Assembly (NCBI GenBank): GCA_964498965.1
Contig: CAZCJU010000069.1
Span: 1-7,879 of the forward strand
Reading direction: 5' to 3'
DNA length: 7,879 nt
Origin: CAZCJU01 sp964498965
GTDB lineage: Bacteria > Bacillota > Clostridia > Oscillospirales > CAG-272
Position 1 is the stretch's first letter, and each line of letters opens with the position of its first letter. The notes beneath the pieces are model-generated. The model did no database searches. It saw only the letters and a list, made by a program, of their open reading frames with translations, and was not told the DNA's origin. The translations under genes and the position numbers were made by a program. Shown here in pieces: positions 4,963 through 7,879 of this stretch.

Positions 4963-6183
4963 ATGATGAAATATACGGCAGAAGAGGTCATGCAATACGT
5001 TTCGGAGGAGGACGTGAAATTTATACGTCTTGCCTTTTGCGATGTATACGGAAAGCAAAAAAACATTTCGATCATGCCGAGTGAGCTTGAAAGGGCATTT
5101 CGAAACGGTATAGCGTTCGATGCGTCAGCTATTTGCGGCTTCGGCGACGAAGTACATTCGGATCTCATGCTTCACCCGTCACCGTCGACTTTGACGGTTT
5201 TGCCATGGCGTCCCGAACACGGACGTGTAGTACGAATGTTTTGTTCAATTACCCGTCCGAACGGTGAGCGATTTGAGTGCGACACGAGGAGCATTCTTAT
5301 CGACGCCGTTGATTACGCAATGCAAAAGGGCATTTCGTTTTTGTTCGGTCCGGAGCTTGAATTCTATCTTTTTAAGCTCGACGAATACGGCAATAAGACG
5401 AGGATTCCCTACGACGAAGCGGGATATATGGACATAGCACCCGAGGACAGGGGCGAAAACATACGTCGAGAGATCTGTCTTACGCTGGAGCGAATGGGAA
5501 TTCGTCCCGAAAGTTCTCATCACGAGGAAGGACCGGGGCAAAACGAAATAGATTTCAGATATTCCGACGCACTTACCGCCGCCGACAACACACAAACCTT
5601 TCAGACCGTTGTAAAAACGATTTCCGGCAGGAACGGGCTTTGGGCGGATTTTTCCCCGAAGCCGCTGTCCGACAGAGCCGGCAACGGCTTTCACATAAAT
5701 ATTTCCGCCGAAAACGATCGAAAAAGCGAGCTGCTTGAAAACATAATTGCGGGAATACTTCGTTTCATTCCAGACATGACCGCATTTTTGAATCCGTGTG
5801 AAAGCTCTTACGAGCGGTTCGGAAAAAGCAAGGCACCCGCATACGTATCATGGTCTGCGGAAAACCGTTCACAACTTGTCAGGGTTCCGGGTGCAAGCTA
5901 CGGTCAAAGCAGGATCGAGCTTCGTTCTCCCGATCCGACCGCAAATCCTTATCTTGCGTTTGCTCTTTTGATCTATGCGGGAACATACGGCATAGAAAAC
6001 GGTCTTATTCCGCCCGCACAGGAGGATATAAATTTTTTCAAGGCCGACGAAAAAACGCTTGCACGCTTTAAAAAGTTGCCGTCAACGCTTTCGGAAGCTG
6101 TTGAACTTATGAAAAAAAGTGACTTTATACGAAGCCGCTTTCCCGAACAAATAATAAAGCTGTATTCAAATCGTCCGCTCTGA
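4963..6183 (+). CDS. Glutamine synthetase family protein (type I-like), catalytic flap and C-terminus altered, 406 aa
   Basis: Ordinary GlnA makes glutamine from glutamate, ammonia and ATP. The fold is clear: beta-grasp N-terminal domain (residues 1-100), then the catalytic barrel. Residues matching the active site are Asp53 and Asp67 (FDASAICGF, HSDLM), Glu131 and Glu133 (FGPELEFYLF), Glu188 and Glu195 (SHHEEGPGQNEIDF), His244, Arg285, Arg302, Arg307, Glu319 and Arg321 (RIELRSPDPTANPYL). The flap glutamate, in GYEAP of Bacillus and Salmonella GS, is missing: the loop reads RFGKSKAP (285-292), one residue shorter, with Lys290 in its place. The glycine loop is AGNGFH instead of NGSGMH. The protein ends about 25 residues early, without the C-terminal helical thong that locks the two hexamer rings together. 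AAGGA seven bases before ATG at 4963 sets the start; an in-frame ATG at 4927 has no such site. It may ligate another amine or act as a sensor. Bacterial type I GS is about 440-470 aa. Confidence 0.9.
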   Translation: MMKYTAEEVMQYVSEEDVKFIRLAFCDVYGKQKNISIMPSELERAFRNGIAFDASAICGFGDEVHSDLMLHPSPSTLTVLPWRPEHGRVVRMFCSITRPNGERFECDTRSILIDAVDYAMQKGISFLFGPELEFYLFKLDEYGNKTRIPYDEAGYMDIAPEDRGENIRREICLTLERMGIRPESSHHEEGPGQNEIDFRYSDALTAADNTQTFQTVVKTISGRNGLWADFSPKPLSDRAGNGFHINISAENDRKSELLENIIAGILRFIPDMTAFLNPCESSYERFGKSKAPAYVSWSAENRSQLVRVPGASYGQSRIELRSPDPTANPYLAFALLIYAGTYGIENGLIPPAQEDINFFKADEKTLARFKKLPSTLSEAVELMKKSDFIRSRFPEQIIKLYSNRPL

Positions 6184-6214
6184 CAGACGATCCGAACCGA
6201 AGGGAGGGGATAAT

Positions 6215-6802
6215 ATGGGTTTACGTGAACAGGTGTACAGCATTCTCGTCGTGTCGGCACAACGCACATTTAACGATGCTCTTATGCCCCTTCTCCCCGA
6301 TTTCAAATTCGATCCGATAAAAACGGCATCGAGCATAAGTGCGGCGAAGCAATCGCTCGCCACACGTTCATACGATTTTATAATTGTAAATTCGCCTCTT
6401 CCCGGCGGCGGAGAGATTGATTTCGCAACGGACGTATCCGGTTTGAACGCCTCCGTGGCGTTATTACTGGTTCGCTCCGATATGTATGAAGTCACGCTCG
6501 ACAAGGCTTCGCCGTGCGGCGTTTACGTTTTGCCGAAGCCGACTTCAAAAAGCATAATATCGCAGGCTATCGACTGGATGACTGCGACACGGGAGCGGTT
6601 GAAGCTGTTTGAAGAAAAGACGATCTCCGCCGAAGAAAAGATCCGCGAGATCCGCATTGTAAACCGGGCAAAGTGGTTGCTCATAGAAAATTTGAAAATG
6701 TCGGAGAACGACGCACACCGTCACATCGAAAAACAGGCGATGGATCTTTGCATCACGAAGCTTGCCGTTGCAGAAAAAATAATCGCGGCGTTCGGAGCAT
6801 GA
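6215..6802 (+). CDS. ANTAR-domain antiterminator with a degenerate receiver domain (NitR/AmiR type), 195 aa
   Basis: ANTAR proteins bind paired hexaloop hairpins in nascent RNA and stop a terminator from forming, often for nitrogen genes. The C-terminal ANTAR domain (about 140-193) shows the conserved pattern NRAKWLLIENLKMSENDAHR, then EKQAMDLC and AVAEKII, with alanines at 152, 167 and 175. A charged helix (about 120-148) links it to a receiver-like domain (about 8-120). That domain has lost its phosphorylation site: the acidic pair after the first strand is Ser14-Ala15, and the phosphoacceptor position is Asn59 (IIVNSPLP). The lysine of LPKP (Lys108) remains. It is thus a pseudo-receiver, as in AmiR, and is probably controlled by a partner or oligomerisation. 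The gene follows the GS-like gene by 31 bp with a strong AGGGAGGGG ribosome site, indicating one operon. Clostridial glnA-nitR pairs are a known parallel. Its RNA targets are not visible in this window. Confidence 0.88.
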   Translation: MGLREQVYSILVVSAQRTFNDALMPLLPDFKFDPIKTASSISAAKQSLATRSYDFIIVNSPLPGGGEIDFATDVSGLNASVALLLVRSDMYEVTLDKASPCGVYVLPKPTSKSIISQAIDWMTATRERLKLFEEKTISAEEKIREIRIVNRAKWLLIENLKMSENDAHRHIEKQAMDLCITKLAVAEKIIAAFGA

Positions 6803-6808
6803 CACACA

Positions 6809-7486
6809 TTATTTCTGCACCTTGCTTCTGAGCGTATCCATTCTTTTATCAAGCTCAGCACTCAGATCGGCACAATATTTCAATTCATTCACCATATCGT
6901 CGGCGAAATCGACGTTCTTTTTATATTTCAGCTGATGTTCGAGGCTTGCCCAAAAATCCATTGCGATAGTACGGAGCTGTACTTCGACTTTCATCACGCG
7001 TTTTTCCCGTGCCAAGAATATCGGCACGGTAACGATAAGGTGCAGACTTCTGTAGCCGTTTTCTTTCGGTTGCCTGATATAGTCTTTTTTCGCGATAAGT
7101 TCTATATCGTCCTGTCTTAGCAATGCGTCGGCTATTGTGTACACATCTTCGGGAAACGAGCATATAACACGCACGCCTGCAACATCGTCCAGGCTTTTTT
7201 CTATTTCGTCCACATCGAATCGCAAGGCTCTTCTTTCTAATTTTTCTTTTATGCTCACAGGTGATTTCAGTCTGCTTTTTATCGAGCTTATAGGGTTTCT
7301 GTCATACACAAGCGAAAATTCTTCATTAAGAACGTTCAGCTTCGTTTCTATCTCCATTATGGCACATCTGTAATAAGCCATAAGTTTTTTATAGCCGTCA
7401 AGCATCTGCTTTGAACGCTCGACGAATTCGTCGTTTGAAAGCAGAGAAAGTATATATCCTTGTTCAAATGCTTCTTTTTTATCCAT
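6809..7486 (-). CDS. Small alarmone synthetase (RelA/SpoT-domain GTP pyrophosphokinase, RelQ-like), 225 aa
   Basis: The enzyme moves pyrophosphate from ATP to GDP or GTP, making the stringent-response alarmones (p)ppGpp in the cytoplasm. Only the synthetase domain is present: there is no HD hydrolase domain and no TGS/ACT region. Motifs are SRLKSPVSIKEKLERR (71-86), DDVAGVRV (100-107), ENGYRSLHLIV (142-152) with Tyr145 expected to stack on the acceptor base, VEVQLRT (167-173) and SLEHQLKYK (181-189). Asp101 and Glu168 correspond to catalytic Asp72 and Glu139 of Bacillus RelQ/YjbM, with the same 67-residue spacing, so it should be active. A helical N-terminus precedes the domain and a charged helix ends the protein. 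AGAGG six bases before ATG at 7486 supports the start. That ATG overlaps the stop of the upstream transporter gene by 8 nt, so the two are translationally coupled. It converges on the ANTAR gene 6 bp away with no clear terminator between. Confidence 0.92.
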   Translation of the reverse strand: MDKKEAFEQGYILSLLSNDEFVERSKQMLDGYKKLMAYYRCAIMEIETKLNVLNEEFSLVYDRNPISSIKSRLKSPVSIKEKLERRALRFDVDEIEKSLDDVAGVRVICSFPEDVYTIADALLRQDDIELIAKKDYIRQPKENGYRSLHLIVTVPIFLAREKRVMKVEVQLRTIAMDFWASLEHQLKYKKNVDFADDMVNELKYCADLSAELDKRMDTLRSKVQK

Positions 7487-7879
7487 TTATTTCCTCTGTG
7501 ATACTTGTTTCGTTTGTTTTTTCCGTCAATGCTTTTTCTTCTTTTTTACGTATATCGTTTTGAATAAGTCTGTAAAGTGCGGCAGCTGTCGGAACTCCGA
7601 AAAGCATACCGAATATTCCCATGATGCCTCCGCCTACCGTTACCGCCGCAAGCACCCAAATCGCCGGCAAGCCCAGCGAATTTCCGACGACCTTGGGGTA
7701 TATCAAATTTCCCTCTATCTGTTGCAACAGTACGATAAATATCAAAAACACGAGTGCTTTCACCGGTGACACCATAACTATCATAAACGCACCGACACCC
7801 GCGCCTATATACGCACCCGCTATGGGAATAAGGGCGGTAAAGCCCATAAGTACGCTTATCATGGGGGCATACGGCAGGT
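7479..7879 (-). CDS. AI-2E family transporter, C-terminal part (5' end outside the window)
   Basis: This is the C-terminal 132 or so residues of a multi-pass membrane protein of the AI-2E/PerM family (PF01594), whose members export small molecules or act as ion antiporters; most have no proven substrate. The visible part contains LPYAPMISVLMGFTALIPIA, then a hydrophobic segment ending in the family signature QQIEGNLIYPKVVGNSLGLP, then IWVLAAVTVGGGIMGIFGML and GVPTAAALY. Family members have about 8 membrane spans, and roughly the last four are seen here. A charged cytoplasmic tail of about 30 residues rich in Lys, Glu and Thr closes it. The frame stays open to base 7879, so the methionine at 7862 is internal. 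Its stop (7479-7481) lies inside the start of the alarmone synthetase gene, making it the upstream cistron of that operon. The operon promoter is outside the window. Confidence 0.9.
   Translation of the reverse strand, partial: LPYAPMISVLMGFTALIPIAGAYIGAGVGAFMIVMVSPVKALVFLIFIVLLQQIEGNLIYPKVVGNSLGLPAIWVLAAVTVGGGIMGIFGMLFGVPTAAALYRLIQNDIRKKEEKALTEKTNETSITEEING

Noticed and set aside
5245..5694. Minus-strand open frame (149 codons) inside the GS-like gene
   Set aside because: It lies opposite the most conserved GS motifs, whose conservation explains the open frame; no start signal was seen.
1..7879. CRISPR arrays, tRNA or rRNA genes, riboswitches and phage attachment sites
   Set aside because: I looked for evenly spaced repeats, cloverleaf or rRNA-like stretches and conserved riboswitch cores and saw none; the intergenic regions are all under about 260 bp.

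Overview
The window looks like chromosomal DNA of a low-to-moderate GC anaerobic Firmicute, most likely a gut Clostridia member. The evidence is a type I (alpha-like) glutamine synthetase homologue followed by an ANTAR regulator, a stand-alone small alarmone synthetase, a Firmicutes-style AI-2E family permease, near-consensus sigma-A promoters with purine-rich Shine-Dalgarno sites, and an IS150-like IS3 element. No genus can be assigned from the sequence alone.

Layout. Bases 1-266 are the 3' end of an IS3-family insertion sequence: the transposase C-terminus, a GC-rich hairpin and the right terminal inverted repeat. Bases 267-483 hold no confident gene, only a possible 3' remnant of a coding sequence cut by the IS and a weak terminator. 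Next, on the minus strand, is a complete cytoplasmic GH127/DUF1680 glycoside hydrolase with an intact Glu-x-Cys / Cys-Cys zinc-thiolate site. It shares a 260-bp divergent promoter region with a plus-strand GNAT acetyltransferase of the phosphinothricin/methionine-sulfoximine (Pat/MnaT) type. The GNAT gene converges on a minus-strand DegT/DnrJ/EryC1 sugar aminotransferase across a hairpin terminator. A 257-bp region carrying a perfect-consensus promoter for the aminotransferase and a weaker one for the opposite strand leads to a plus-strand pair: a glutamine-synthetase-like gene and an ANTAR antiterminator gene 31 bp downstream. These converge, only 6 bp apart, on a minus-strand operon of a small (p)ppGpp synthetase and an AI-2E family transporter that runs off the right edge.

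The most interesting unit is the glutamine-synthetase-like/ANTAR pair (4963-6802). The GS homologue keeps the metal- and substrate-binding residues. It lacks the catalytic flap glutamate (Lys in its place, loop one residue shorter), has an altered glycine loop and lacks about 25 C-terminal residues that normally form the interlocking helical thong. The ANTAR protein has a degenerate receiver with Asn at the phosphoacceptor position. A GS gene next to an ANTAR regulator is a known clostridial theme. This version, with a probably altered enzyme and a receiver that cannot be phosphorylated in the usual way, suggests nitrogen sensing by protein contact rather than by phosphorylation. That is inference.
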